A DNA stretch of 64,000 nucleotides, from contig JAUIMM010000002.1 of the NCBI GenBank assembly GCA_031769625.1, forward strand, positions 124,001-188,000, in the 5' to 3' direction. The translations under genes and the position numbers were made by a program. Below are positions 18,346 to 31,133 of this stretch, one piece after another (the stretch's first letter is position 1; every line of letters starts with the position of its first letter). Below the pieces are notes generated by a model that was not told where the DNA came from, ran no database searches, and saw only the letters and a program-made list of their open reading frames with translations. The stretch comes from Taudactylus pleione. Its lineage: Eukaryota; Chordata; Amphibia; Anura; Myobatrachidae.

Positions 18346-20105
18346 AATTCGCACCAACAGCCAAGATGGACAAGTTTGACACATACATGGACCTCAAATA
18401 ATTATTTGCTAAGACACCCATGCCCCCAACACAAACCAACAAGTAACGACATATACAAACACACCAATCATAAACCCACCTATCAATTCTACCCTAGTTA
18501 CATCATGGAGAACCATATACAAAGGAACAAAAACATCATTATCAAACCGGCAGACAAATGGGGTGGAATAGTCCTACTAGACAAAGCTGACTACCTTAAA
18601 GAAGCGTTAAGAATACTTAGCGATGAAAACACATATAGTAATCTGAAACAGGACCCCACCAAAAATTTTTAGTCAGTACTTCAGAGATTACTTAAAAAGG
18701 GACTTCTTGAAAGAATACTCACGAAACAAGAACATGAATTCATTAATATAAAAAATTTGGTAATTCCTGTATTTTACTACTTACTCAAAATTCATAAAGA
18801 CCAGACACAACCACCAAGCAGGCCCATCATATCCGGAATTAACTCACTCACCGCCAACCTCTCACAATATTTTGATATCTACCTACAACCATATCTAAAG
18901 GCGCAAAGAGCATACCTCCGAGACACAACAGACATTCTCAACTGACTAAAAAGCATGAAATGGAATGAAGACTATTGGTTAGTTACTTGTGATGTGGCAT
19001 CTTTATATTCCATCATAGATCATGAACAGGGTTTAGAGAGCACCAGACACTACCTCACTTTGGACCCAGAAATGGAAGAAAAACAAATAGACTTCATCAT
19101 TGAAAGCATAAATTTTATCCTAACACACAACTACTTTTGGTTCGGCGATGAGTTCTACATACAGACCAAGGGAACCGCTATGAGAACAAGGTTCACGCCA
19201 AGCTTTGCAAATCTCTTTATGAGTTACTGGGAGGACAAAAACATCTGGTCCCATCCTAAACTCGACGCGAACCTCGTTACATGGACGAGATTCATAGACA
19301 ATGTCTTTTTTATTTGGAAAGGAGACATCATTTCACTCACAAACTTCATTACATACGTCAATGACAATGAAAACAACCTTGTATTCCCCACCAAATATAG
19401 CAAATCCCTAGTAGAGTTCCTAGACTTAAACATCTTTATCAAGAACAACAAAATCCAGACAAACACGTTCCGCAAAACAGTTGATGTGAACAGTATGATC
19501 TTAGCCTCAAGTGAACACCACCCCAACTGGTTGAATAACATACCAGTTGGGCAGTTCAAGAGGCTAAGACGTAACTGTTCAAAGCTAACAGACTATGACA
19601 AACAAAGCACGACAGTAAGATCACAATTTCTGGAGAAGAACTACAACAAAGACCTAGAACAACAAGCATACAAAGAAGTGAGAGAACAAAATAGAGAACC
19701 ACTTCTAGAATATAAATCAAAGACAGAATCAAATAAGCAAAACAAAGTCCTCTTCATCACACAGTACAATAGACAAGCAAGTCAAATCAAACACGTACTG
19801 AAAAAACACTGGCACATATTACTCCAAGACGAGACCTTGGGGGACATCCTACCACCTGTACCAAAGATAGTGTTTCGTAAAGCACCTGATGTGAGAAGCT
19901 AAGTAATCAAAAATCACATTCCCCCCACCAAAACTATCCAAACAACACTAAAACCAAAACCAATTACAGGGGGTTTCTACTACTGTGGGACATGCATAGC
20001 ATGCAAAACAACCAAAGAAGCACAACACCCATACATGCAATAACACTCACTAGCAATGGTAAGGAACTTAAAATAACACTGAATCTCATAGTCATGATTG
20101 AGTAA
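18346..20105 (+). pseudogene. Penelope-like element reverse transcriptase, decayed
   Basis: Translated pieces match the Penelope-like retroelement RT in order: NKNIIIKPADKWGGIVLLDK (about 18530-18590), IPVFYYLLKIHKD and PIISGINSLTANLS (18760-18870), VTCDVASLYSIIDHEQG (about 18985), QTKGTAMRTRFTPSFANLFM (about 19165), then the catalytic box RFIDN (19291-19305), LVEFLDLNIF, and the late FYYCGTCIACK (about 19975). In this family the box is normally Y-x-DD, so the second Asp is lost. Stops at about 18670 and 18943 split the frame. The GIY-YIG endonuclease expected at the C-terminus is missing after about 20105. Confidence 0.82.
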
Positions 20106-20220
20106 CACAGGTCTAGAGACATTTAGTATTGTACACATTAGTTTCCTGTCCAATGACAAGTACCAATCCACCAAGGGAAGAGCACAATCAGTAACCTTAT
20201 GGTTATTTTCACATAAGTTA

Positions 20221-20361
20221 CTGTAGGGACCTGCGATCGACGATCGCGGGTCGCTACAGTCATCAGTAAGTTGGTGGTGTGCTGGATGATCGATATTGAT
20301 CATCCAGCATACCAGGGAGGGTGCATAACGATCTGCCATCGATATCGTATCACTGGCAGAT
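20221..20361. repeat. Three consecutive hairpins
   Basis: Stem 1 runs CTGTAG...CTACAG (20221-20258) with inner GCGATCG/CGATCGC. Stem 2 is GCTGGATGATC (20281-20291) with GATCATCCAGC (20298-20308). Stem 3 is ATCTGCCA (20331-20338) with TGGCAGAT (20354-20361). It is non-coding. Confidence 0.75.
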
Positions 20362-20814
20362 AGCTACGTGTGTGCGCATCATTACTGAGTGTTGGAGAAC
20401 AGCTGCCACAGACAAGTGTGTAACTGTATCCGCCGAGAAGCTGCTGCTTCATATATATAGCCCCAAGTGTCAAGATGAAAATGATATGGTAATAAAAAAG
20501 AACTGTAAGAATGCCCCCTGAAATGTGCTGATATTTGCATGTGCCTAGTTTGCCTTTAGGGTGAAAACGAACTACAGCACTAGTCAACATACAAACCAGA
20601 TGCCATAAAAACTTATAAAGCTACATATATACTAAAAATTAAAATGAATAGTCATGTATCGGAATGGATCTGAGAGGACTTGAACATTTACTCATGGGCC
20701 TCCCCTCATGTCTTGAACTGCAGATGGTTCACCTATTTACAACACAGCAGTGTTACTGAGGTATGGATAGGTTACTGTACTCAGTGCTTCTCAAATTCAA
20801 TACACGGACACACT

Positions 20815-21130
20815 AACAGTGCATGTTTTCCAGGTCTCACAAGTGAAATAATTAGAACTACCTGTGGATCTTTCAAAACACATCAGTTGGTAATGAATAC
20901 ACCTGTCTCCAACAAGGATATATTGAAAACATGCACTGTAAGTATATCCCGAGGGCTGGATTTGAGGAGCACTGCTCTACTATGAGCTGCAGCCAATAAC
21001 CTGATCCAAAATGTAATCCTAATGCATGTTTTCCAGGTCTTCTCATAGAATCACAAGTTAAATAAATAGTACATTTTAAAATATGTTAAGTCAGTCAGTA
21101 ATGAATACACTTGTGATCCAGCACAGAGTA
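20815..21130 (+). repeat. Two tandem copies of a dispersed repeat
   Basis: GCATGTTTTCCAGGTCT followed by CACAAGT..AAATAATTAG and AGT(C)AGTAATGAATACAC(C/T)TGTG occurs twice, starting near 20819 and 21025. The same opening appears at 43207 and, reversed, at 15470-15660. It is an interspersed repeat of unknown class. Confidence 0.6.
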
Positions 21131-21170
21131 TGGGAATCATGCACTGTTTCCTGAGACCTGGGGATATATT

Positions 21171-21462
21171 TTTTAGAAGTGGAGATGTTGCCAATAGAAA
21201 CCAATCAGAATCTACTTAACATTTAACTAGCACCTTCTAGAACAGGGGTGGGCAATAAGCGGCTCTTCAGCTGTTGTTGAACTACAAATCCCAGCATGCC
21301 TTGCAACAGTTTTAGCATGGCCAAATAGAAAAACTATGGCAGGACATGATGGGATATATAGTTCTACAACAGCTGCGGGGCCGCTTATTGCCCACCAATA
21401 TTCTAGAAGGTTATAGCTAGAATCTGATTGGTTGCTATGGGCAACATCTCCATTTCTAAAAA
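21171..21462. mobile_element. Fold-back MITE hosting a second MITE
   Basis: The outer arms are complementary: TTAGAAGTGGAGATGTTGCC with GGCAACATCTCCATTTCTAA, and CCAATCAGAATCTA with TAGAATCTGATTGG. Its centre TTCTAGAA is split by the element at 21243-21400. A second, undisrupted copy starts at 63908. Confidence 0.8.
21243..21400. mobile_element. hAT-like MITE nested in a MITE
   Basis: The ends GGTGGGCAATAAGCGGC and GCCGCTTATTGCCCACC are inverted repeats. Inner arms contain ACTACAAATCCCAGCATGCC and its degenerate complement. The 8-base sequence TTCTAGAA is duplicated on both sides (21235-21242 and 21401-21408), as expected for hAT insertion. Confidence 0.78.
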
Positions 21463-22351
21463 CTCTCACTTTACTAAATAGACCTCCTGGAGTACAGAAA
21501 AACTGATATAGTCTAAACATGGGCACACACTATACCAGAGTTTATCAAACTCCGCCTCTACATACAAAGTTTTAAGGATATCTATGTTTGAGCACAGGTG
21601 ACATAATTAGTAGCTTAGTCAATTTGATTTATCTTTCTGGACTCAAGCATGTTTATCCTTAAAACCTTGACTGTGGCGGGGTGGCTTGGACGCTGAAGAT
21701 TACGGCAGCATGGCGCCGGAGCTCCGCTATTTTTAATCTTCAAACAGCGCCTGCCGCCGTGCTATCCCATTCCCCGGGTCAGTCCTGCACTTTCTAACAT
21801 ATTAAAGACCCCTGGGCAGATAATTCACCTGCCAGACAGCCTCTCTAGCCTCCAGACAAAGGGCCCTGGGAGCCAGCAGCAGCGGAGACGCCAGTGCTGA
21901 GGCTCTGAACTTCTCCCTGACACGCCGGGATAAAAAGCTGCCGCATCCCCCGCCGCCGATTTATATCCCCGCTCATTACTCACCACAGCTTGCGGAGACA
22001 CGCGAGAACGCCGCCGGTCAGGCCCTCATTCCTGTCCCAACATTACAGGTGACAGTTATTCAAGAGAGGGAACCCCCTGGGGAGAAAGGAGTTCTGGGTG
22101 CCATTTTAAGTTTATACAAACTCTCACTTTCTCACTAAGCGCTCCCCTTCTATTTTCAGAGTGGCATTTGAGCACAATATTATCTGAAAGTTCTCTAATT
22201 AATTACCACAACAGCCTTAGTGCTCCTAATTAATAGGCACCTAAAGAGCTCTACATTAACCCCGGCATTCCAATCCATAAAGCTGCACTAGCAGCACCTT
22301 AAATACAGCAAGATATCCCAGTGTTAAAAGGAGTTGAGGCTCTAACATCAG

Positions 22352-23241
22352 ATGGAGCGTTCTGGCCCTTCTCAAAGGCAGCCCAAACAACAAAGAGCTC
22401 GCTCTGAGAAAAGAAGAGCTGAAATCAACATGGCCTCTGCCTCTGAGACACAGTGCTCCATTGCAGACATGGATACAAGCACTGCTATATCTCAGCCCGC
22501 TTCCCCTGCTTCAGATCGTCAAGATAACCCTGTTACCTATGGAGAAGTGGTTAAAGCGATCCAGGAGGCTATGGGCCCTATAATGGACACTCATTCAGCT
22601 AAACTAACACAAGCGGTCTCGGACATAAAATCTCAGATTTCAGACCAATGAGAATAGACAGGAAGTCATGTTCCACGATGTTGAGGAGTTAAAAACCAAT
22701 ACTGCTTCTCTACAAAAATCACATTACCAAGTATTGAGTAAACTTGATGATTTAGAAAATAGATCACGAAGGAACAACCTTCGCATCACTGGCCTACCCG
22801 AAACCCTTAAGGGCACAAAACTGTCTCGATTTCTTATGTCGACCTTACCGGAACTACTGAATATAACGGATATATGTTCTGATATGGTAGTGGAAAGGGC
22901 GCATAGAATTGGCCCAGTGCATGACTCTAAGGACTCTAGACCACGTGTTATTATCCTCAGATGCTTAAACTTTCTCCACAAGGATGCCATTTGGAGAGCT
23001 TCAGTGGGAGGGATCTAAATTCCATATATTTCAAGACTATTCTGCAGAGGTGACACCGGCAAGAAGAGAGTTTTCTCCTCTTTGTTCCCGTTTATACAAG
23101 GCCAATCGCAAATTTGCTCTGCTTTACCCTGCGAGACTGCGATTGTTTAATGGAGATTCCTTTAAGGACTTCACTTTGGTTGCTGATGCGGATCTATTCA
23201 TTTCCGAGGAGATGGTGTCTTCCTCTTCATTTGACCCATGA
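22352..23241 (+). pseudogene. LINE I ORF1 protein (L1-type RNA-binding), frameshifted
   Basis: Starts at ATG 22352 (MERSGPSQRQ). A Ser/Gln-rich head, a heptad-like coiled coil and then KLDDLENRSRRNNLRITGLP mark the start of the RRM-like part. HIFQDYSAEVTPARREFSPL and FALLYPARLRLF mark the C-terminal domain. Frameshifts near 22650 and 22990 divide it into three pieces. In L1 elements this protein forms trimers and binds the element RNA. Confidence 0.85.
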
Positions 23242-25185
23242 ATCTATTAAGCCATCCACGTGAGCTGAAGTCAAAGTGCAGTTTAGTTTTCTTCATATGT
23301 CTTCATATATTTGTTTTTGAAGTCTAATTTAATACAAAAAGCTAACGTAAGGGGACTTATTTCTATGCTGTCTGATTATTAGAGGTCTCTATAAATTTCT
23401 TAGACATATCTTTTTTATTAAAATTAGACTAGGAAGTTCTAATAAGTATAATGGTAACGTTATATTATGTTATGCTGTATGACGATTTATTTGTCTTCAA
23501 ATGCCGGGGTATGTCAAATGCATACCTAAATTGTTAAAGAGATGTTTTTGCGCTCTAATGCGTTGAAAATCTGTCTGTATTCAAATCTTAGGGAACTTCT
23601 TGACCCTAACAGTTTTTTGTTTGTCTTCCCCCTTTTTTTTCATTTTAGTAATCCTCATGTGTCTTGTCTTGCTTATCTTATGATACGATCTATATGGTGT
23701 TCTCACTATCTGATGATATTAAAGTGGCTCAGTGGTTACTACGCTTCTTCCGTATTTCATCATGACTAGTTTTGTTTATGGTACCTGGAATGTGGGTGGG
23801 ATTAGCTCCCCGATAAAAAGAAAGAAAATCCTCCTTTATACGAAAAAACTTAAACTTGATGTTGTTTTCTTACAAGAGACACATCTCCTCCCTCCTGAAG
23901 TGATTAAATTAAACATGCTGGGATGGTCAGTCTTAGCCTCCTCCACATATTCTTCTAAGGCTAGGGGGGTAGTCATCTTGGTAAACAAAAATCTTAATAT
24001 AATTGTCCACTCGACTACTACCGACCCACGTGGCCGTTATGTTATTGCAGACGTATCAATCAATAATTCTAGATTTACTCTATGTAATATATATGCTGCT
24101 AATTCACAATCCAAGAAATTTTTTCTACATATTCTTTCTAAATTACATATGTACTCAGATGCACCTCTTATTCTTGGAGGAGATTTCAATTTAGTTACCT
24201 CAAATGTATTAGACAGAAATACTATGTTAACAAGACCTTCCCCCCCAAAGATTGGTGTGCCCTATGTATGTGATCAGCTGGGATTGGTAGATGTGTGGAG
24301 GGTGTGCCATCCAGTGGAGAAGGATTTTACATGCTTGTCTGCGGCTCATGGCACTCTCTCCCGCATCGATTACTTATTGATCTCCAACCATTTGTTCTCC
24401 AGAGTAATAAACTCTAAAATAGAACCAATACATATATCGGATCACGCTTTGTGTTGGATACCGATATCGGGTACTACAGATAGGGATCCTATCTGCCAGT
24501 GGCGTTTTCCATCTTACTTTTCTAGTTCTATTAAGTTTCGTAATATGTTGGAGTCCACATGGAGTGATTTTAAACTTAATAACTCAGATTGTGAACATAC
24601 TGACCCGTTCCTCTTTTGGCAGGCCTCCAAACCTGTGATGAGAGGTGCTATTTTATCTTATTGCAAACATAGAGAAAAACAAATAGGATCAGATTACTTG
24701 GAATCCCAGGCAAAATTTACATCTGCATACCAAGATTTTAAAAGTAATCATAATCTGATATCCAAACAATCATATTATCTTCAAAAAGCCCAGTTTGACA
24801 ATGTTTTATCCTCTATGGAGTCTAAATATACTTTCAGTAAAGAATCGAGATATTATACCCATGGAAATAAATCAAGTAGATTATTATCTAACTTAATAAA
24901 AGGACATCACTCCCCTACAATTATTAAAGCCTTAAAAAAAGATGACGGTACATTGGTCAGATCCAATGCAGAGATGATAGCAATTCTTAAATAATTTTAC
25001 TCTCAACTATATTCTGATCCGGTCCTGGATGAGTAAAAAAAACAGCTTTTTGGTCCAACTTGCATGTACCGGCTATGTCCACAGATCAGGCTCTATCTTT
25101 GATAAAACCAGTAACCACAGATGAAATAATAGCAATAATTTCTTCTCTAAAAAATGATAAAGCCCCAGGTCCTGATGGCCATTCT

Positions 25186-26396
25186 TTTTTTTTTTTCATA
25201 ATAGTTTTTATTGAAAGTTTAATACAAAGAAATGGAGATACAGAAGGAAAAAGAAGGGAAAAGGGGTAAGCCAGACATATAGCATATCACAATATAAATC
25301 AATCGATCTTGGTCCTTGTACATATAATTGATACTTAAACTTTTTAGGACAAGAAAAATGTTTTATAAAACACTTCACAACACATATAGACAAAATACTA
25401 AATATTCAGTTAATGGAGCTACCCCCGATCTGCGTGAGGTGAACAGAGAACACCGGGAACAACCGGAACACTATAAATGGTGGAATGGCCATGTTTTTCC
25501 CTATATTCTCCCCATTTAAACCATTTCATATGGATGGAATTGACGGAGGAGGAGTATTTCTCACCCGTTGTTTCAAAAACAAAATGCTTATGGATCTTGT
25601 TTTCTATGAATCTGATGTTGGGGAGAGAGGCTGTCTTCCACCCCTGAGCAATTGTAGCTTTTGTAGCAATCAGCACATGACCCATAATATATCTCTCGCC
25701 ACGTGATAATTCCCCAGGATAAAAGTGGAATAAGGCAACTAGAGGCTCCGCCTGAATAGTTACACCAACTATTTTACTATTCATAAAAAAAAACGCATTC
25801 CACAAGGGGCGAAGTAGAGGACAGGACCAAAAGACATGAAAGATGTCTCCCACCAAACCACAACCTCTCCAGCAATATTGCGAGACAGAGGGCCAGATCT
25901 TATGCAGCCTTTCAGGAGTAAAATATGCTCTCTGAAGTAATTTGTAATACATTTCTGAATGGTTGATACATTTGGATATAGTAAAACTGGAACAAAAAAT
26001 AATATTCCAGTCCTCATCAGAAAGGTTCACAGCCAGATCCCTCTCCCATTTAAGCCGACACGGAAGTTTCCCTTTTTTTTTAACATTAACATTATCTGAT
26101 ACTGATACCACCAAGATATACCACCTTTGTGATTAGAGGATCGTAGGCGAGTCAGCAGCAGTGATGGGAAGGCAGGTTTTTTAAGTGGAGAAGGGAGGTG
26201 ACTGTGCAACCAATGTCTCAGCTGTAAGTATTTATGAAAGTCCTGCCTCGTTAAACCAAATTGCGTTTGAAGGTACACAAAAGGAGCCAAATCCTCCCCG
26301 GCGAATACATCCCCCAAAGAAGAGAGGCCCGCCCTCGCCCAGGAACCTAAGTGCATATCAGGGATCAAATTGGCTATTGATCGGAGAGACAGATTA
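25186..26396 (-). mobile_element. 5'-truncated LINE inside LINE I ORF2
   Basis: The 14-base target duplication CTGATGGCCATTCT flanks it (25172-25185, 26397-26410). The poly-T at 25184-25196 is the reverse of its poly-A tail. It encodes only the C-terminal region of ORF2 on the minus strand (26395 down to about 25419), with one frameshift near 26100. The segments FHVFWSCPLLRPLW and ATKATIAQGW closely resemble LINE II, so it belongs to that subfamily. Confidence 0.88.
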
Positions 26397-28216
26397 CTGA
26401 TGGCCATTCTAATGATTACTATAAGATTCTCTCCTCAAAAATTTCTGAAACCCTTATGGTAATATATAATTCAATTCTAATGGGTAATAGTCCTCCACAA
26501 AATTTTAATTCTGCCACCATCAGAGTTCTACCAAAACCAGGTCGGGATCCAGAACTCCCCAGTTCATACCGTCCGATATCATTATTAAACACGGACTATA
26601 AGATCTTCACAAAGTTACTAGCAAATAAACTTAAATTAGTCCTACCATCCATCATCCACGCTGATCAAACTGGATTCATCCACGGCCACCAGTCTGTTGC
26701 AAACATTAGGAAGGTATTTTCAGTTATGCAATGGGTGGAATTCACTGGTTCTCACCATGCCAATGTAATACTATCAATTGATTCTGAAAAGGCGTTTGAT
26801 TTAATCACGTGGGACCACCTACTTGAGTCATTGCGAAGGTTTGGGTAACCGGCGGAGTTCACTCAATTAATAGCTAATCTATACTCAGATCCTATGACAC
26901 AGGTAATGAATAATGGATATCTGTCCTCACCGTTCTATATAAAGAGGGGTACACGCCAGGGTTGCCCACTGTCGCCCCTACTTTTTGCACTAGCTTTGGA
27001 ACCCCAGGCGATTGCTCTACGAGAATCCTCACTTTTTACTGGTATTATGGTGGGGAAGGTAGAGGCTAAGATGGCACTGTTCGCAGGTGACATGCTTCTA
27101 CTAATATCTAAGCCTAGTGAATCTATTCCAGTAATTGTTTCTTTAATTGAAGATTTTGGGAAGTTTGCTGGTTATAAAGTAAATTATACTATGTCTGAAA
27201 TGCTTCCCTTATCAGGAGATGTAACAGGATTTGATTTGCACCCAATACTTTCCCTGTTTCCAGTGGTCACAACTACTCTCACATACCTGGGAATTCAGAT
27301 TGCTAGGTTATTAATAAATTTATACACGGCTAACTTTAGACCTGTATTATCAACCATTTCTAAGATATTGTCTGGTTGGATGAATTTGCCCTTGTCTTTG
27401 TTAAGCAGAACTACTGTGATTAAAAGTATTGCCTTTCCCAAACTAGCATATTTGTTGCAGATGCTTCCTTTGGACCTCACTAAGAAAGATGCTTCCCATG
27501 TGGACTCTTTATTCTCAAAATTTCCATGGAATAATAAAAAACCAAGAATAGCTTATTCTAAGATGCAGCTGCCCCGCTCTGAAGGTGGGGTAAATTTACC
27601 CGATTTACAATCATTTAGTAGAGCATCACATTTTAGATATATTCTGGATTGGTTTTGGTGTAGATCTATATTTGTAAATTTTAACCTAGAAGTAGAACTA
27701 TTTTTCCCTTTCTCCCCGGGGGCACTACTTCACTCACCCAAAAAAGACATTCCAGCACAGATATTTTTTCAGTACTTTATTTTTTACTACATATCATTCC
27801 TGGAGGTACACCAATATCAAATTACAAAGAAATCCTTGCTCCTCCAGGTTTACGACCTTTTGGGGAAATCCAGCTTTTATTCCAGGCCTGCAAAATTATG
27901 TATATAAGAGATGGAAAGAGGCTGGCATTGTATCGATCAGAGATGTTTTTGATCCGGGGGGAGTCTTGATGTCTTTTTCTGAATTAAAAAATAAGTATGA
28001 GTTAGTAGACAGACATTTGTTCATGTATTTGCAAATTAGACATTTCATTAAGTCTATGCCCAAACCTATGTCCAACGCTGAGACACCTGACCCTTTGCAG
28101 ACTATTTTTTCATTTTCCCGTACCAGTCCTTATAGACTTAGATATTATAATATGTATCTCAGATATTCTCAGTATGGTAAATTTTGGAAAAACACTCTTA
28201 AAAAATGGACAGCTGA

Positions 28217-29126
28217 GGGCGTGGCCTGATGGTCTTTCAGCACAGACGTGCCTTGCTGGAGCTCCTGATAATTAACATATAAAAGCGCTTTTTATCCTAT
28301 TATTTTATGACCAGCGCTGCGCTCCTGTATGACTGGGGGTGCCTGCTGCCCTCCTGCCTGGATCTCCTTCTCCCCTGTGGCCGCTGTGATCCCCGGTGGA
28401 TTGTGGCCTACCTGCCACCCAGAAGCCGCTGCCTTGAGTTTGGAGCCTTGCCCGGGTCCCGAGTGCGGCTGAAGCTGTGACCGCCGACTGGTTGACTCCC
28501 TCCCTGGAGGCTCCGAATTCCCCCTGCATGGCCCTCCGTGTTCCCTGAGTCCTCGCTGACTCCGGCGCTGCGCTGTGACCCCCGGTGGTTCGCGGCCTAC
28601 CTGCCGATCAGAGGCCGCGGATTCAGGTTTGGAGCCCGGCGGACACCCGGGTGACGTCACTCCTGCAGACGCCGCCTTGCTCCTCTGCATAGAGGTCTTA
28701 CCTGACACAGCCTCCACGCTTGCCTGTCGACCTGCTGGGCTGATTCCTTCCCTCTCAGGGGCTGCTGGACTTGGTGGCTGCTGGAGTTCTCCCTGGGAAG
28801 CTGTGGGTGCCATCTTGGATCTGGGCATCCCAGTTACTGCTCACCTGCAAGCAGCACATATCCTGCCTTGTCTTCGACACTTCTCCATGCAGTCTACATG
28901 GCTGCCTTACCAAAATATGATATGGCTATTTGTGGCTGAATAAATGTTTCCTCAACACTCCTCTACCAGCAAGGTACAAATATTCTACTTTGCCATGTTT
29001 TTTCAGTGATATCTATTTTCCATCCCTATGAGACCTCTACAGTTCATGTTTACTTAATGCACTGACCGCAACGGAAACCATTTGCCTTTTCATCATCGTT
29101 TATACTTAATTACCGAAGAAGCCATC
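28217..29126 (+). promoter_or_regulatory. LINE II 5' UTR, GC-rich internal promoter region
   Basis: About 0.9 kb from the retrotransposon 5' end to ORF1, strongly GC-rich up to about 28830. In this clade the 5' UTR holds an internal promoter; that role is inferred here. It opens with a GGGCGTGG box shared with the other LINE starts. No tandem monomers are seen. Confidence 0.5.
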
Positions 29127-30062
29127 ATGCCTAACAAACGGAGTAAGCTAGCCACTCTTGCGCCTCCAATCAAATTTGTACCCCAGAAAACCGCCGATTC
29201 ATTGTCTGCGGGAAGATCTTCACTGACAACTAAAGCCACTCCCACTCCTAGCCCTGCAGATTCTCTTGATCTAACTACTGATGCTCCGCTGACAGTCCGT
29301 ACACTCCATCAAATGCTTCAGGCATTCCATACGGACCTTACCTCCGACTTTCAAGTCTCCATTAAACAGCTGACCAGTGAAGTGACCGGTATCGAGGATC
29401 ACACGAATAACTTGGAGACTAAGATGCAAGAATTAGTTTCCTCCCACAATGACCTGCTGACATCCCATAACTCTGTCTTAACGGAGTTGGTTGCTGTTAA
29501 AGATAAATTGGCGGACCTCGAGGATAGATCCAGGAGGAATAATATTAAAATCAGAGGCATCCCGGAGTCCATAATTAATGCCGACCTCCAGAACTTTGCT
29601 TTGAATATCTTTCAAAAATTGTTGCCCTCCGTGGAAGCTCGTGATTTGCTGATCGATCGCATCCACCACCTACCTAAGCCCCGATCAGCTCCGGCAGGTT
29701 CTTCTAGAGATGTCCTTCTACGGCTTCATTTCTTCCACATCAAAGAAGATATATTAAGGGCTGCCCGCGAATCGGAGGATACAGAAGTTCTTAATAACCT
29801 TCAATTATTTCCTGATCTCTCGGTCCACACTAGTAATAAGCGAATAACATTCTAACCTCTCATGAAAGCACTCCGGGATAATGATATTCAATATAGATGG
29901 GGTTTCCCGGTAAAGCTTTTGGTGCGAAAGGATGGCTCCACGTTTATTTTCTCCTCCTTGGAAGCTGGCGCCAAATTGCTGGCTGAATGGGAAATACCTG
30001 TCTCGATCCCAACATCCTCCCAGGGTCCCCTTCTACAACCGGAATGGTCTCGAGTGGGATGA
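29127..30062 (+). pseudogene. LINE II ORF1 protein, one stop
   Basis: The start chosen is ATG 29127 (MPNKRSKLATLAPP). A Pro/Ser/Thr-rich head precedes a long coiled coil, about residues 75-145. Then comes LADLEDRSRRNNIKIRGIPE, the RRM entry typical of L1-type ORF1 proteins, and a C-terminal domain with ILRAARESEDTEVLNN. A single stop at 29853 is followed in the same frame by the expected last 66 residues. The gene is therefore nearly intact but dead as read. Confidence 0.82.
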
Positions 30063-31133
30063 GGCAGTATCGTTTTGGTCGTTTTGGCCTTTTAGGACTT
30101 TTTCAATATTTCCTGGTTTCCTACTGGCCAAGAGCGGTTCAACATTGGGCCATTTTGGAACATTTTAGCATTTGCTACAATTAAGTTCCTTCCTCAAGAA
30201 CATTATTATTTTTGTATATTTAGCTTTGGTTCATTAAAGTGAACATTCTCTGCTGCATTTTATACGATGCGAGTGTTCCCGGTGTAAGGTTTGTTGTATC
30301 CTTACAATTTCAGATTAATGTTTTGCTTAAAGTAAATGTTTTCAGAATTATGACCATAGATTCCTCCCTCTCCCCTTCCTCCTTTAAAATTACATTTTTT
30401 TACTATGATTATTTTTCTGTATTTAGGACAAGAGAGGGATGGTAAATGTGATTTATTGGTCTTTGTTATACTATGTTTTATAATAGGTTTCGGGGATGAG
30501 GAATGACACAGTCCTCCCCCACATGTTTTTTTTTTTTTAAATATCTTTTTATTGAACAGCAATAAAACAATTATACATTGCACAATCCAAGAATTAAGTA
30601 AAATAAAATGATCTGATAAGCGACTAGTCTGTTTCTTGGAACAAACAATATACAAACTACTGTTAATCTTTTCAAACTTTTTTAGAAAGTAGTACAAATA
30701 TAGATTGAAATTATGTCAAAGTACAAAGAAACAAAGTACTTGAATATAATATAATATAGAAAATTACAAAATTACAAATACTGTATAAAAAAAAAAATCG
30801 ATATAGTACACCGTATAGAAATGCAAGTAAATATACAAACGGTATCACTCAAACTATACAACTTATAGAGCCAGTATAAGCAGCGATTGAATTTTGAGTT
30901 AACAAATTATCACATCAGCTTCGGTATATCAGTCAATCGTTACATCAACATAATCTACATCAATGTAGGATTATATTAGAAGAAGGGGAGAGTTAGAATA
31001 AAGTAATAAAAGAAACAGAAGAAAGAAAGGTGAAATATGAAATAGAGGGGAAATCATTAACAAAAGGTGAGAGATACCTTGTCTGGGGGGATTCACAGAG
31101 AGAGACACATAAATAGCAACAATAGGGATAATT

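Noticed and set aside
28292..28943. Overlapping GC-rich open frames of 122-178 residues
   Set aside because: They lie in the GC-rich 5' UTR of LINE II on both strands; no domain, and frames are open because of composition.
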